Assembly: GCA_015485945.1 (NCBI GenBank) | Contig: WFSM01000027.1 | Coordinates: 1-37,730, forward strand | Length of the DNA stretch: 37,730 nucleotides | Direction of reading: 5' to 3' | Origin: Candidatus Bipolaricaulota bacterium | Lineage (GTDB): Bacteria > Bipolaricaulota > Bipolaricaulia > UBA7950 > UBA9294 | Part shown: in pieces, positions 14,911-23,213 of the stretch | Position numbering within the stretch: the stretch's first letter is position 1 | How the letters are laid out: each line of letters opens with the position of its first letter | The notes under the pieces: generated by a model | What the model was told of the DNA's origin: nothing | Seen by the model: only the letters and a program-made list of their open reading frames with translations | Database searches by the model: none | Program-made: the position numbers and the translations under genes

Positions 14911-15705
14911 TTACCGCACAATTAGCGTGACAGTGAACGAGTTTTGCGCCGGAACATTCTCCCACGAACGGAGATACGCGAACTTAAGGACCTCCGTGCC
15001 GGCTCTCACCGCCTTGTACCGGAACAGGAACCTCCCCCCGGAGCCGATCGCGGTGCCCGCGGGTTGGTAATCCGGACCGGGAACAGCTTGAAGGATCGAA
15101 TCCGCCAGTGACCCCACTAGTTTCCAACGGTAGCCGGTAGTGGGATTGCCGGGAAGGGTTATTATCACCATCTTGCCGGGCTGGATGGTGATCGCTGTTC
15201 CAGCGTCCGCTTTCGTGACGGCGCGATACACGGCAAGCCCAATCCCGCACACCGATGCGTGTGCGCTCATCCGCCCGTATGTCCCCGATGACGTCGGCGA
15301 TACGATTTTTATCGCAGCGCGAAACTCGCCGATCGAAGTTGCCACAATGACGGTGTAGTCACCGGACGGGACAGGTGTGCCCGCATCGTTCCGCAGGTTC
15401 CACAACCCAATCCACCGCGCGGAGTCCGTCGCAGCGATGTCTGCCGCGTATACCGAGGCTCCGTTGCTGGTGCGCACCGTCAGTCCCTGGATGAGAATCG
15501 GTCCGCACATGCACGGACACGGTGTCGTCCGCGTCAGTTCGAGCGCGATCGCGCTGCCCTGTGGAAACACGAACGTACCTACCGTGGCGCGCACCGGTCC
15601 ATTCGTCGTCGCGGAACTGGAAGCGGTTGCCTGTGCCAACCCTGTTGTGGGAATGAGGATTCCGATCAGTCCAATGAGAAGGATACGCGTGAGTACTGCC
15701 TGCAT
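14911..15705 (-). CDS. Secreted protein with chagasin-type protease inhibitor domain (I42)
   Basis: A 264-residue secreted protein (signal peptide about 1-25, ending GLAQA). The N-terminal half is a beta-sandwich with a CPCMC cluster (63-67). The C-terminal half (about 165-264) matches chagasin/ICP inhibitors: LPGNPTTGYRWKLVG carries the NPTTG loop (187-191), GSGG (221-224) matches the glycine-rich loop, and FAYLRSWEN holds the R-x-W-E loop (246-249), followed by a final strand. Chagasins block papain-family cysteine peptidases by inserting these three loops in the active site. The start ATG 15705 has GAGGTGAT upstream; GTG 15714 lies within that site. It is upstream of the riboswitch-controlled gene on the same strand, with about 60 nt between its stop and the aptamer. 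Confidence 0.85.
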   Translation of the reverse strand: MQAVLTRILLIGLIGILIPTTGLAQATASSSATTNGPVRATVGTFVFPQGSAIALELTRTTPCPCMCGPILIQGLTVRTSNGASVYAADIAATDSARWIGLWNLRNDAGTPVPSGDYTVIVATSIGEFRAAIKIVSPTSSGTYGRMSAHASVCGIGLAVYRAVTKADAGTAITIQPGKMVIITLPGNPTTGYRWKLVGSLADSILQAVPGPDYQPAGTAIGSGGRFLFRYKAVRAGTEVLKFAYLRSWENVPAQNSFTVTLIVR

Positions 15706-15795
15706 TGCTATCACCTCGATTCAGGTACACGCGGTTGTCAGCGCCGTTTCATCGTCCGTTTTATTTTTCGCGGTGGACCAGTACACTACCCACAA

Positions 15796-17022
15796 ATGGA
15801 CCACGAACGGATCTATCGCGTTTCCGAGCTCAACCAGGAAGCGAAGCGCCTGCTGGAAGAGGAGATCGGGCCGGTGTGGCTGCGTGGGGAGGTGTCCAAC
15901 CTGACACGGGCTGCGTCCGGCCACCTGTATTTCACCCTCAAGGATGAGTCATCGGAGATAAGGGCAGTGCGGTTTCGGGGGCGGGCAGAGCTGATGCCAG
16001 CACTGCCACTTGCCGATGGGATGGAGGTGATTGCGTACGGACGGCTGACAATCTACGCTCCGCGCGGGCGCTACCAATTTGTGGCGTCGATCGTACAGCC
16101 GGCTGGAATGGGTGCGCTTCAGGCCGAGTTTGAGCGGCTGAAGGCGAAACTAAACGCAGAGGGCCTGTTTGCTCCTGATCACAAGCAACCTCTCCCCCGG
16201 TTTCCGCGCCGAATTGGCGTGATCACATCCCCGACCGGGGCGGCGATCCGGGACATCGTATCCGTCCTCTCCCGGCGGTGGCCATTGGTCACGGTGTACC
16301 TGTTTCCGGCCCAAGTGCAGGGGACACAGGCGCCGGAGGAGATCGTTGCTGGAATCGACCGTGCGTGCGCGTTCAGCCAGACGGTGGAGCCGCTCGATGT
16401 TCTCATCATCGGCCGCGGTGGGGGATCGTTGGAGGATTTGGCGTCGTTTAACGACGAACGGGTGGCGCGCGCGATCTTTGCGTGTGAGATTCCCGTGATT
16501 TCCGCGGTCGGGCACGAGATTGATTTTACGATTGCTGACTTTGTCGCCGACCGCCGTGCCCCCACTCCATCGGCTGCCGCCGAGATCGCTGTTCCGGCCA
16601 AGGATGACGTTGTTTCCGCCGTCACCACCGCTGCCATTCGGGCGTTACGGGCGGTGCGCCGGCACGTTGACCGTCGTGACGCCGCACTCGCGGTAACGCT
16701 CAAGGGGTACATATTCCGTATCCCGGTCCGCGAGTTGGAAACACGGTTTCAGCAGCTTGATCTGCGGATGAACGCGCTCACGCGGGGGATTCGCGATGCG
16801 TATCTCACCCGAGTGAGAAATCGGGATCGACTTGCGGACCGGTTACACCTCGTCGATCCGCGTCTGCCCCTTAAGCGTGGATATTCCGTGACCCGATTGG
16901 CAGGGGGAAAGACGCCACTGCGAGACGCGGCGGCGGTAGAGGTAAACGCGGTGATTGAGACGGTGCTCGCCCGGGGAACGCTCGTTTCTACGGTGAAGGA
17001 GGTGTCACATGACGATCGATGA
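15796..17022 (+). CDS. xseA: Exodeoxyribonuclease VII large subunit
   Basis: A 408-residue large subunit of exonuclease VII, which degrades single-stranded DNA in both directions together with XseB. The N-terminal OB fold is seen in GPVWLRGEVSNLTRAASGHL (25-44) and YFTLKDESSEIRAV. The catalytic core shows FPRRIGVITSPTGAAIRDI, LIIGRGGGSLEDLASFNDE and ISAVGHEIDFTIADFVAD, all typical. The C-terminal coiled region ends near LKRGYSVTRL. The ATG has no Shine-Dalgarno; a -10-like TACACT ends 8 nt before it. The 3' end overlaps xseB by 14 nt, the usual arrangement. It diverges from the chagasin-type gene. Confidence 0.95.
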   Translation: MDHERIYRVSELNQEAKRLLEEEIGPVWLRGEVSNLTRAASGHLYFTLKDESSEIRAVRFRGRAELMPALPLADGMEVIAYGRLTIYAPRGRYQFVASIVQPAGMGALQAEFERLKAKLNAEGLFAPDHKQPLPRFPRRIGVITSPTGAAIRDIVSVLSRRWPLVTVYLFPAQVQGTQAPEEIVAGIDRACAFSQTVEPLDVLIIGRGGGSLEDLASFNDERVARAIFACEIPVISAVGHEIDFTIADFVADRRAPTPSAAAEIAVPAKDDVVSAVTTAAIRALRAVRRHVDRRDAALAVTLKGYIFRIPVRELETRFQQLDLRMNALTRGIRDAYLTRVRNRDRLADRLHLVDPRLPLKRGYSVTRLAGGKTPLRDAAAVEVNAVIETVLARGTLVSTVKEVSHDDR

Positions 17023-17224
17023 ACAACTGACCAAGCTGGAGGAGATCACGAAGCGGTTGGAGGGGGAGATCCCGCTTGAGGAGGCGCTCGACCTGTTCGA
17101 ACAGGGTATCACCCTCGCCGCTGCCGTCAAGGAACAACTCGACGACGCGAAGATAAAGGTGATGAAGGTGGCGGAGAAGGCAAAGGGGACGTTTTCCCTC
17201 GCCGATTTTGACCTCACGCCGTGA
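17009..17224 (+). CDS. xseB: Exodeoxyribonuclease VII small subunit
   Basis: A 71-residue helical protein that binds XseA. The sequence shows the family pattern LTKLEEITKRLEGEIPLEEA, then LDLFEQGITLA (residues 7-37), two long helices. GGAGGTG lies 6-7 nt before the ATG, inside xseA. A promoter for the downstream ligases begins in its last codons. Confidence 0.94.
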   Translation: MTIDEQLTKLEEITKRLEGEIPLEEALDLFEQGITLAAAVKEQLDDAKIKVMKVAEKAKGTFSLADFDLTP

Positions 17225-17235
17225 GCCCCTATAAT
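17208..17235 (+). promoter_or_regulatory. Sigma70-type promoter for the acyl-CoA ligase pair
   Basis: TTGACC (17208-17213), a 16-nt spacer, and a perfect TATAAT (17230-17235), overlapping the 3' end of xseB. Transcription would start near 17242, leaving a leader of about 35 nt with AAGGAGAG before the GTG start at 17276. Confidence 0.65.
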
Positions 17236-17275
17236 GGACAAATTGTGAATTGCGGCACGAGCAAGGAGAGATTTA

Positions 17276-18883
17276 GTGGCTTATTTAACCATTCCGGCGT
17301 ACTTTGCCCGTTCGGTTAGCAAGTTTGCCGACCGGGCTGCTATCGGTAATACACGCCCTCACCCGGGCGAGCCTGACGCGATCACATTTCGTGACCTCGA
17401 TCAACTGTCCGCCCGCGTTGCCTGTGGTCTCGTCGACCTTGGCGTGCAACAAGGAGATCGAGTGGCGATTATGTCCCGTCCCCGTATTCGATTTGCCGCC
17501 GCTCTCCTCGGGATTCTGCGCATCGGGGCATGGATGGTCCCGCTCGACCCCACTCTGGCCAAGCCGGAAGCAGAGACTCTTATCGCGGAGTCGGGAGCGA
17601 AGGTCGTGTTCGCCCCGGGGAAGTTGTTCGACCGTCTGCCGACGGAGGGATTGATCCGCATCGATTTTGACGACGAGACTGGTATGCGGTTTTCTTCCTT
17701 TCTTCGCGCTGGGGATCTACCAACGCCGGAGTTGACCGATGCCGATATCGCGGTACTGGCGTATACATCTGGGACGACCGGCAACTCCAAGGGAGTGTTG
17801 TTGAGCCACGGCAACCTCGTCGCCGACATCGAGGCGTGCATCACCGTGATGCCGATCGACGAAAATGATGTGTTTCTCACTATCGCTCCCTGGCACCACA
17901 TTCTCGGACTGACTACCTCGCTCCTCCTCCCGCTGTATACCGGTGCCCTTGCATTGTACACTGACGACTATCGCGCGATTGCTAAGCTGCTGGAAAAGTA
18001 CGGCGTGACCGTGTTTATCGGCGTCCCCAAGCTGTACCACGCGATGTACGAGAAGCTGATGAATCAGGTACGGGGAAATCTGATGGGACGAATCATGCTC
18101 CGCCTCGCTCCACGGTTGGTGGGCAACAAGGTGAAGCAGGCGCTTACCGGGGGGAAACTGCGGTTCTTCGTGTCCGGGTCGGCTCCGCTTGATCCCAACG
18201 TGAGCCACGGATTCCGGCGGCTGGGCATCGGCCTTCTCGAAGGGTATGGACTTACCGAAACTTCCCCGGTGGTGTCATTCTGCGACCCGTTTTCGCCCAA
18301 GGGAGGCTCGGTTGGTCATCCTCTACCCGGGATCGAGGGCAAGCTGATCACCACCCGTGCCGACGGTGTGGGAGAGCTGCTCGTGCGCGGTCCGACGGTG
18401 ATGCAGGGCTACTACAACAACGAAGCAGCAACACGTGAGGTGCTCGATGCCGATGGCTGGTTTCACACCGGCGACTTGGCGCTGATCGATCCCGACGGCG
18501 AGATATTTCTTAAGGGGCGAGCGAAGAACGTGATCGTGCTGGAAAGTGGGAAAAACGTGTATCCTGAGGAGATCGAGTGGGAGTTCTCCCGCATTCCGTA
18601 CATCGAGGAGGTGCTCGTACGCGGAGAGGAGGAAGAGGGGCACGAGGTGGTGAAGGCGATCGTGTACCCGAACATGGAACGGTTGCGCGCCGTCGGTCAC
18701 GCGGACGACGCACATGATGCGATCTGGCAGGAGATCAAGCGGCGCCAGCAGCGTCTTGCTCCGCACAAGCGCATCCGGCGCAAGAGCGACGTCGTCCTCG
18801 TCGATGCCCCGTTCCCCAAGACGAGCACCATGGACATCAAACGACATCTGTACCGAGGCGGAAATGGCATACCCAACTCTTAA
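17276..18883 (+). CDS. AMP-forming acyl-CoA synthetase (copy 1)
   Basis: A 535-residue member of the ANL (acyl/aryl-CoA synthetase) family, which forms acyl-CoA from a carboxylic acid, ATP and CoA. The P-loop is YTSGTTGNSKG (about 162-172). Next come LLEGYGLTETSPVVS (A5 motif), DADGWFHTGDLALID (A7) and KGRAKNVIVLESGKNVYPEE (A8), which place it near bacterial long-chain acyl-CoA ligases of COG1022. The C-terminus has the catalytic Lys context PKTSTMDIKRHLY. Start is GTG 17276 with AAGGAGAG upstream. Chain-length preference cannot be told. The second ligase starts 20 nt before this one ends. Confidence 0.9.
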   Translation: MAYLTIPAYFARSVSKFADRAAIGNTRPHPGEPDAITFRDLDQLSARVACGLVDLGVQQGDRVAIMSRPRIRFAAALLGILRIGAWMVPLDPTLAKPEAETLIAESGAKVVFAPGKLFDRLPTEGLIRIDFDDETGMRFSSFLRAGDLPTPELTDADIAVLAYTSGTTGNSKGVLLSHGNLVADIEACITVMPIDENDVFLTIAPWHHILGLTTSLLLPLYTGALALYTDDYRAIAKLLEKYGVTVFIGVPKLYHAMYEKLMNQVRGNLMGRIMLRLAPRLVGNKVKQALTGGKLRFFVSGSAPLDPNVSHGFRRLGIGLLEGYGLTETSPVVSFCDPFSPKGGSVGHPLPGIEGKLITTRADGVGELLVRGPTVMQGYYNNEAATREVLDADGWFHTGDLALIDPDGEIFLKGRAKNVIVLESGKNVYPEEIEWEFSRIPYIEEVLVRGEEEEGHEVVKAIVYPNMERLRAVGHADDAHDAIWQEIKRRQQRLAPHKRIRRKSDVVLVDAPFPKTSTMDIKRHLYRGGNGIPNS

Positions 18884-20501
18884 CGAACTGTTCGATACCA
18901 CGGTGCGGCAGCACTCCGATCGGATCGCATTGCGCATGCCGATCCCCAAGGAACGGAAGCGCGGCGGTGGAATCCGGTTGGTGCTGAACGAAATCTCCTA
19001 CGACCGGTTGGGGGAGATGGTAGGGCGGTTCGCGGCCGCGCTCCGCGAGCTGGGAGTGAACAAGGGTGATAAGGTAGCACTGATCTCCAAGCCACGGGCG
19101 GCGTGGGTGACTGCATTCTTCGCGATCATCCGGCGAGGAGCAGCGGTTGTTCCACTCGATCCCGATCTGCAAAAGGCGGAGATTGAGCGGATCCTCGTCG
19201 AAGCCGAGGTAAAAGGAGCGGTCATTTCCGGCCTGAAGGAAGAAGCAGTCTCTGCGATTAAAAAAGACGATCTGCCCGACATGTTTATTGTGTCGATGGA
19301 TCGCCCGGCAGGAGAGGGTATCCTGTTTCTCGACGCCCTTCTCCTCGGGAGAAAGCCGATCGCGGCGGAAAATGTGTCGCCGGATGACATGACGATCCTG
19401 ATGTACACATCGGGAACGACCGGAAACGCTAAGGGGGCAATGCTCCTCCATCGCAATATTTCCTCCAACGCCCTCACCGCACTCAAGATCGTTGACCTAT
19501 CCGCAGCCGATAACTTTCTCACGATCGTGCCGTGGTATCACATCTACGGGCTCACGATCACCCTGATCACCCCACTGATTGCCGGTGCGACGACGACCTA
19601 CGCCCCGGTCGATCGTAATCTCAGTCAGGTGATGAAACGGGCACATCCGACGATCATCCTTGGAGTGCCGAAGCTGTATCACGTCCTGTACGCGCGTATC
19701 ATGGAATCGATTGAGAAGAGCTGGATCAAGCGGATGATCTATCACGCGTCGCCGACGCTGATGGGAAAACTGGTGAAACGGACGCTGTTTGGGAAGGGAT
19801 TTAGGTTCTTTACCTCCGGAGGAGCGCCCCTCAGTCCGGAAGTGGCGCAGGGATTTAGGCGAATGGGCATTGGGATCATGGAGGGGTACGGCCTTACCGA
19901 GACAGCACCGGTGCTCACCATGAGTCACAAATTCGCGACCGCACCGGGGATGGTTCCGTTCCCTGAAGTGGAGGTACGAATAGACAATCCGGATGATGCC
20001 GGGGTTGGCGAAATCGTCGCTCACGGACCAAACATCATGGCAGGCTACTATAAAAATCCAGCGGCAACTGCCGAGGTGATCGATCCCGACGGTTGGTTTC
20101 ACACCGGTGATCTCGGCCGCATCGAGGACGATCGCATCATCATCTCCGGCCGGGCGAAGAACGTAATCGTGCTCGAGACGGGGAAGAACGTGTACCCGGA
20201 AGAGATCGAGTGGGAACTTGCTACCATTCCCGAGATTGAGGAAATCATGGTGTACGAGGACGTGCGTCAGGGAGCGCCGGCGGTGGCAGCCAAGGTTTAT
20301 CCGAATTGGACCGCGCTTAAACAGCAGGAAATCATGGATCCGGACAAGGCCATCGATCTAATCTGGGATCGGATTCGGGAGAAGAACGAGAATCTCGCCG
20401 TGTTTAAACGGATTAAGTACAAGGATCTCGTCACGTTGGTTGACGAACCGTTTGAAAAGAGCGTCAAGCTTGATATCAAGCGCTACAAATACAAGTCTTA
20501 G
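18864..20501 (+). CDS. AMP-forming acyl-CoA synthetase (copy 2)
   Basis: A 545-residue ANL-family ligase, similar to the upstream copy. Motifs: YTSGTTGNAKGAMLLHRNI (about 180-198), IMEGYGLTETAPVLT, DPDGWFHTGDLGRIE, and GRAKNVIVLETGKNVYPEE; the C-terminus EKSVKLDIKRYKYKS holds the catalytic lysine region. I set the start at ATG 18864 (MAYPTLNELFDTT), which aligns with the start of copy 1 (MAYLTIPAYFARS) and has GAGGCGG upstream; the frame is open further back inside copy 1 but that is read-through of the overlap. The tandem pair looks like an old duplication. Its stop overlaps that of the convergent acylphosphatase gene. Confidence 0.9.
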   Translation: MAYPTLNELFDTTVRQHSDRIALRMPIPKERKRGGGIRLVLNEISYDRLGEMVGRFAAALRELGVNKGDKVALISKPRAAWVTAFFAIIRRGAAVVPLDPDLQKAEIERILVEAEVKGAVISGLKEEAVSAIKKDDLPDMFIVSMDRPAGEGILFLDALLLGRKPIAAENVSPDDMTILMYTSGTTGNAKGAMLLHRNISSNALTALKIVDLSAADNFLTIVPWYHIYGLTITLITPLIAGATTTYAPVDRNLSQVMKRAHPTIILGVPKLYHVLYARIMESIEKSWIKRMIYHASPTLMGKLVKRTLFGKGFRFFTSGGAPLSPEVAQGFRRMGIGIMEGYGLTETAPVLTMSHKFATAPGMVPFPEVEVRIDNPDDAGVGEIVAHGPNIMAGYYKNPAATAEVIDPDGWFHTGDLGRIEDDRIIISGRAKNVIVLETGKNVYPEEIEWELATIPEIEEIMVYEDVRQGAPAVAAKVYPNWTALKQQEIMDPDKAIDLIWDRIREKNENLAVFKRIKYKDLVTLVDEPFEKSVKLDIKRYKYKS

Positions 20502-20770
20502 CCGCGGATGAAGAACCCGGTTTCGCCGCTTGGGTCGGACCACTCGACTACAAGATCGTTCACCCGTGCTCCCGGTGGCCCAACACGAAGGAATTGGAGC
20601 AGTTCTTGCAGCGTGCTTTCCTCACCCTCGGCAACGAATTCCACTCGTCCGTCGGGGAGGTTGCGCACCCATCCCGACAACCCCAATTCCCGGGCGCGGT
20701 CGCGGGTGGAGGCGCGAAAGAATACCCCTTGCACTCGCCCGGAGACCGTTCCGTAGATTCGTTTTCTCAT
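20498..20770 (-). CDS. acyP: Acylphosphatase
   Basis: A 90-residue acylphosphatase, which hydrolyses carboxyl-phosphate bonds. The signature GRVQGVFFRASTRDRA contains the phosphate-binding loop and Arg19; the catalytic Asn is Asn37 in GWVRNLPDGRVE. Length and the alpha/beta ferredoxin-like pattern are normal. It converges on the second acyl-CoA ligase with overlapping stop codons. A GAGGTGAAATT stretch lies just before the ATG. Confidence 0.95.
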   Translation of the reverse strand: MRKRIYGTVSGRVQGVFFRASTRDRARELGLSGWVRNLPDGRVEFVAEGEESTLQELLQFLRVGPPGARVNDLVVEWSDPSGETGFFIRG

Positions 20771-20788
20771 AATTTCACCTCTTTCCTC

Positions 20789-20817
20789 TTGTCGGGCGTT
20801 GCTTATTGTAGTATAGT
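20789..20817 (+). promoter_or_regulatory. Promoter for the ribbon-helix-helix gene
   Basis: TTGTCG (20789-20794), 17-nt spacer, TATAGT (20812-20817; 5/6). Transcription would begin near 20824, immediately ahead of AGGAGGTG at 20831, giving a leader of about 20 nt. Confidence 0.5.
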
Positions 20818-20844
20818 AAATAAGTGTGAAAGGAGGTGAACAAT

Positions 20845-21018
20845 ATGGTCAACAGGGTAAATACCTTATCGATTTACATTCCTAAAAGCAAAATGGATAA
20901 GAACCCAGTTGGACGCCTGACTAAACTTGCCAAGCGGCGGGAGCGCTCGATCAATTACCTCGTGGTCGATGCCATTATCCAGTACCTCGACCGCGAGGAG
21001 CGTAAAGACAAGAAATAG
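20845..21018 (+). CDS. Small ribbon-helix-helix DNA-binding protein
   Basis: A 57-residue basic protein. One beta-strand (NTLSIYIPKS) is followed by two helices (VGRLTKLAKRRERSINYLV and VDAIIQYLDREE), the Arc/MetJ/CopG ribbon-helix-helix pattern in which two chains form the DNA-binding sheet. The ATG at 20845 is 8 nt after AGGAGG; the GTG at 20836 overlaps that site and is unlikely. It is flanked by genes on the opposite strand, and no toxin gene is adjacent, so it is probably a stand-alone regulator rather than an antitoxin. Its target may be its own promoter or the nearby acylphosphatase start; this is inference. Confidence 0.78.
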   Translation: MVNRVNTLSIYIPKSKMDKNPVGRLTKLAKRRERSINYLVVDAIIQYLDREERKDKK

Positions 21019-21020
21019 AG

Positions 21021-21773
21021 TTACGTACCACGGTGCTGGTATAAAACGATGTAGTTGAGGAAAAACGCGAGTAGGATGCCGACAAACAGCCCAAGCACGG
21101 CGGCCACGGCGATATTGAGATGGCGGTGCGGGCCGACACGGGTGATGGTCGGTTCTCCGGTCGTGTTCAGGGTGAACAGGTCGGTCGGATGCGCGGTGGT
21201 GAGGGAATCAATTTGAACCTTCACTTGTGCGATTTGTAGGGCGAGATCGGCGATACGCTCGGCGATGGCAGCGGACAGATCGGGAGAGGACGTGGTTGTC
21301 ATCTGTCCGCGTAAGATTGCGCTTTCGGCAGAGAGTTGCGCCTGGCTGCGCTTGGCGAGGGCGAGCGCCTGCGCCATATCGCGCCGGACGATGTTACTTA
21401 TTCCTGCGGTAAGCAGCGGTGACACTTTGGTGAGCATTGTGCGTAGCACTGCGGGGGTAACTGCGCCCGTAATGGTGGCGGCCACCTGATTGTCCAATTT
21501 GTGCACGGTAAGCGTTACGTTGGATCCGAGGGCAGCGGGATCAATCGCAGTGGCAGCAGTAACGAGGGCTGTAGAGTCGATACTATATATTCCCACCGTG
21601 GATCCGAGCCCGTTGAGTTGGTACGTGACCGTGCCCGCGTACCGATCGGGGTGGGTATAGCTGACCGCCGCAGCGACAGCGACGGCAACGACGAAACATG
21701 CGACGATCACCCACTTCCAGTTCCATATCACCCGCAGATAATCCATTAAATCAACCTCGTATTCGTCGGTCAT
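21021..21773 (-). CDS. Wzz-like polysaccharide chain-length/co-polymerase protein
   Basis: A 250-residue membrane protein with the Wzz/YveK plan. DLMDYLRVIWNWKW precedes the first helix (about 19-38), and a long extracytoplasmic helical region holds QALALAKRSQAQLSAES. A second helix near the C-terminus (about 222-245) is preceded by RVGPHRHLNIAV, which fits the proline-rich motif before TM2. Such proteins control chain length or export of surface polysaccharide. No tyrosine-kinase domain or wzy/wzx gene is next to it. The ATG overlaps the stop of rarA (21770-21773). Confidence 0.78.
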   Translation of the reverse strand: MTDEYEVDLMDYLRVIWNWKWVIVACFVVAVAVAAAVSYTHPDRYAGTVTYQLNGLGSTVGIYSIDSTALVTAATAIDPAALGSNVTLTVHKLDNQVAATITGAVTPAVLRTMLTKVSPLLTAGISNIVRRDMAQALALAKRSQAQLSAESAILRGQMTTTSSPDLSAAIAERIADLALQIAQVKVQIDSLTTAHPTDLFTLNTTGEPTITRVGPHRHLNIAVAAVLGLFVGILLAFFLNYIVLYQHRGT

Positions 21774-23086
21774 CGTTCCCCCTTCCTTAATTTTTTGAAC
21801 CGTTCAAGGCGCGTGGCGATATCCTGTTCGTCACCGCGGTCGGTCGGCTGATAGTAGCGGCGACCGCGCAGTGCCGCGGGCAGACACTCCATCGGGGCCA
21901 CTCCATCCGGAAAATCATGCGCGTATTTGTATCCATTTCCGTAGCCGATGTCACGCATTGTCCGCGTGGGTGCGTTGCACAGGTGAAGTGGCACCGGCTC
22001 GTTGGGGCGAGCGACCACGTCCGCGTGCGCCGCGTTCAAGCCGGTGTAGAGTGCGTTGCTCTTCGGGGCACACGCCAGGTACACCGCTGCGTGGGCGAGG
22101 GCGAGGTCGCACTCCGGTAGGCCGACACGATCAACCGCCGCTGCTGCCGCCACCGCGATCGCGAGCCCGTCCGGGGCGGCGAGCCCCACATCTTCTGACG
22201 CGATTCTGATCAGCCGGCGCGCAATGTAGCGAGGATCTTCGCCACCGGCGAGCATGCGCGCCAGCCAGTACAGCGCAGCATCGGGATCGGAGTTGCGGAT
22301 TGACTTGTGAAACGCGGAGATCAGGTTGTAGTGCTCTTCTCCGGCGCGGTCGTAGCGTACTGCCTTATGCTGCAGTGCCCGCTCGACCACCGCAACGTCG
22401 ATCTCCAATTGCGAGGTGATTGCTGCGCTCGTTTCCAGCGCGGTCAGGGCGCGACGGGCATCCCCGTCAGCGAACGCGATCAGCATCTCCTCCGCCTCCG
22501 GTGTGAGCCGATACTGTCCTCCCACGCCGCGGGGGTCGGATAACGCCCGGTGGATGACCCGGCGTAAATCGGCCGTGGTAAGGGGATGGAACAGAAACAG
22601 CTGGCACCGAGACAGGAGGGCGGGGACGAGGTAGAACGACGGATTCTCCGTTGTCGCACCGATAAACAGAACGCTGCCCTCTTCAAGGTAAGAGAGGAGC
22701 ACGTCCTGCTGGGCGCGATTGAAGCGGTGCAACTCGTCGAGAAACAGTAAGTCTCGCTTCCCTTCAAGATGAAATCGCTCCTGCGACCGCTCGAGCACCG
22801 CTCGTACCTCACGCACTCCGGTAAGGGCAGCCGACAGGTGGATGAATCGGGCACTGGAGCGAGCGGAGATTATCCTCCCCACCGTCGTTTTCCCTGTTCC
22901 CGGCGGCCCCCAGAACAGGAGGGCACGATAACTTCCACGCTCGATCAGGGCGCGCAGTGCGCCGGTCGGCCCGAGAATCTCTTCTTGGCCGATTACCTCA
23001 GCCAAGTCGCGTGGACGCATCCGCTCGGCGAGCGGAGCCGAATCGCCGCGGGAAAACAGGGTTTCTTCCGGCTCTCGGTTACTCAT
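21770..23086 (-). CDS. rarA: Replication-associated recombination protein RarA (MgsA)
   Basis: A 438-residue AAA+ ATPase related to clamp-loader subunits, which acts at stalled replication forks. N-terminal PLAERMRPRDLAEVIGQEEI is typical. Walker A is GPPGTGKT (60-67), Walker B LLFLDELHRFNRAQQD (from about 113), sensor 1 FIGATTENPSF. The C-terminal MgsA domain shows DPRYIARRLIRIASEDVGLA and MRDIGYGNGYKYAHDFPDG. I start at ATG 23086 (MSNREPEETLF); an extension to 23113 adds nine residues without a ribosome site. It heads the minus-strand pair with the Wzz-like gene. Confidence 0.94.
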   Translation of the reverse strand: MSNREPEETLFSRGDSAPLAERMRPRDLAEVIGQEEILGPTGALRALIERGSYRALLFWGPPGTGKTTVGRIISARSSARFIHLSAALTGVREVRAVLERSQERFHLEGKRDLLFLDELHRFNRAQQDVLLSYLEEGSVLFIGATTENPSFYLVPALLSRCQLFLFHPLTTADLRRVIHRALSDPRGVGGQYRLTPEAEEMLIAFADGDARRALTALETSAAITSQLEIDVAVVERALQHKAVRYDRAGEEHYNLISAFHKSIRNSDPDAALYWLARMLAGGEDPRYIARRLIRIASEDVGLAAPDGLAIAVAAAAAVDRVGLPECDLALAHAAVYLACAPKSNALYTGLNAAHADVVARPNEPVPLHLCNAPTRTMRDIGYGNGYKYAHDFPDGVAPMECLPAALRGRRYYQPTDRGDEQDIATRLERFKKLRKGER

Positions 23087-23129
23087 GATGCTCAATCTTA
23101 GAGGAACTGGCATCCGGTGACAACGAAAA

Positions 23130-23158
23130 TTGACTTTCCCCCTCCGTCACGATAGAAT
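23130..23158 (+). promoter_or_regulatory. Sigma70-type promoter for the GT2-rpiB-...-hflX run
   Basis: TTGACT (23130-23135; 5/6), exactly 17 nt, TAGAAT (23153-23158; 5/6). It lies in the only sizeable gap upstream of the seven-gene plus-strand run. Transcription near 23165 gives a leader of about 48 nt, which contains a small hairpin CAGCT-ATCA-AGCTG (23182-23195) and no clear Shine-Dalgarno. Confidence 0.65.
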
Positions 23159-23213
23159 AATCATAACTGAGTGGTCCCTGTCAGCTATCAAGCTGCCTTA
23201 ATATTCTAAACAG

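Noticed and set aside
18714..18863. A 50-residue N-terminal extension of the second acyl-CoA ligase
   Set aside because: It lies wholly inside the first ligase gene in another frame, has Arg/Ser-rich non-homologous sequence, and the aligned family start is at 18864.
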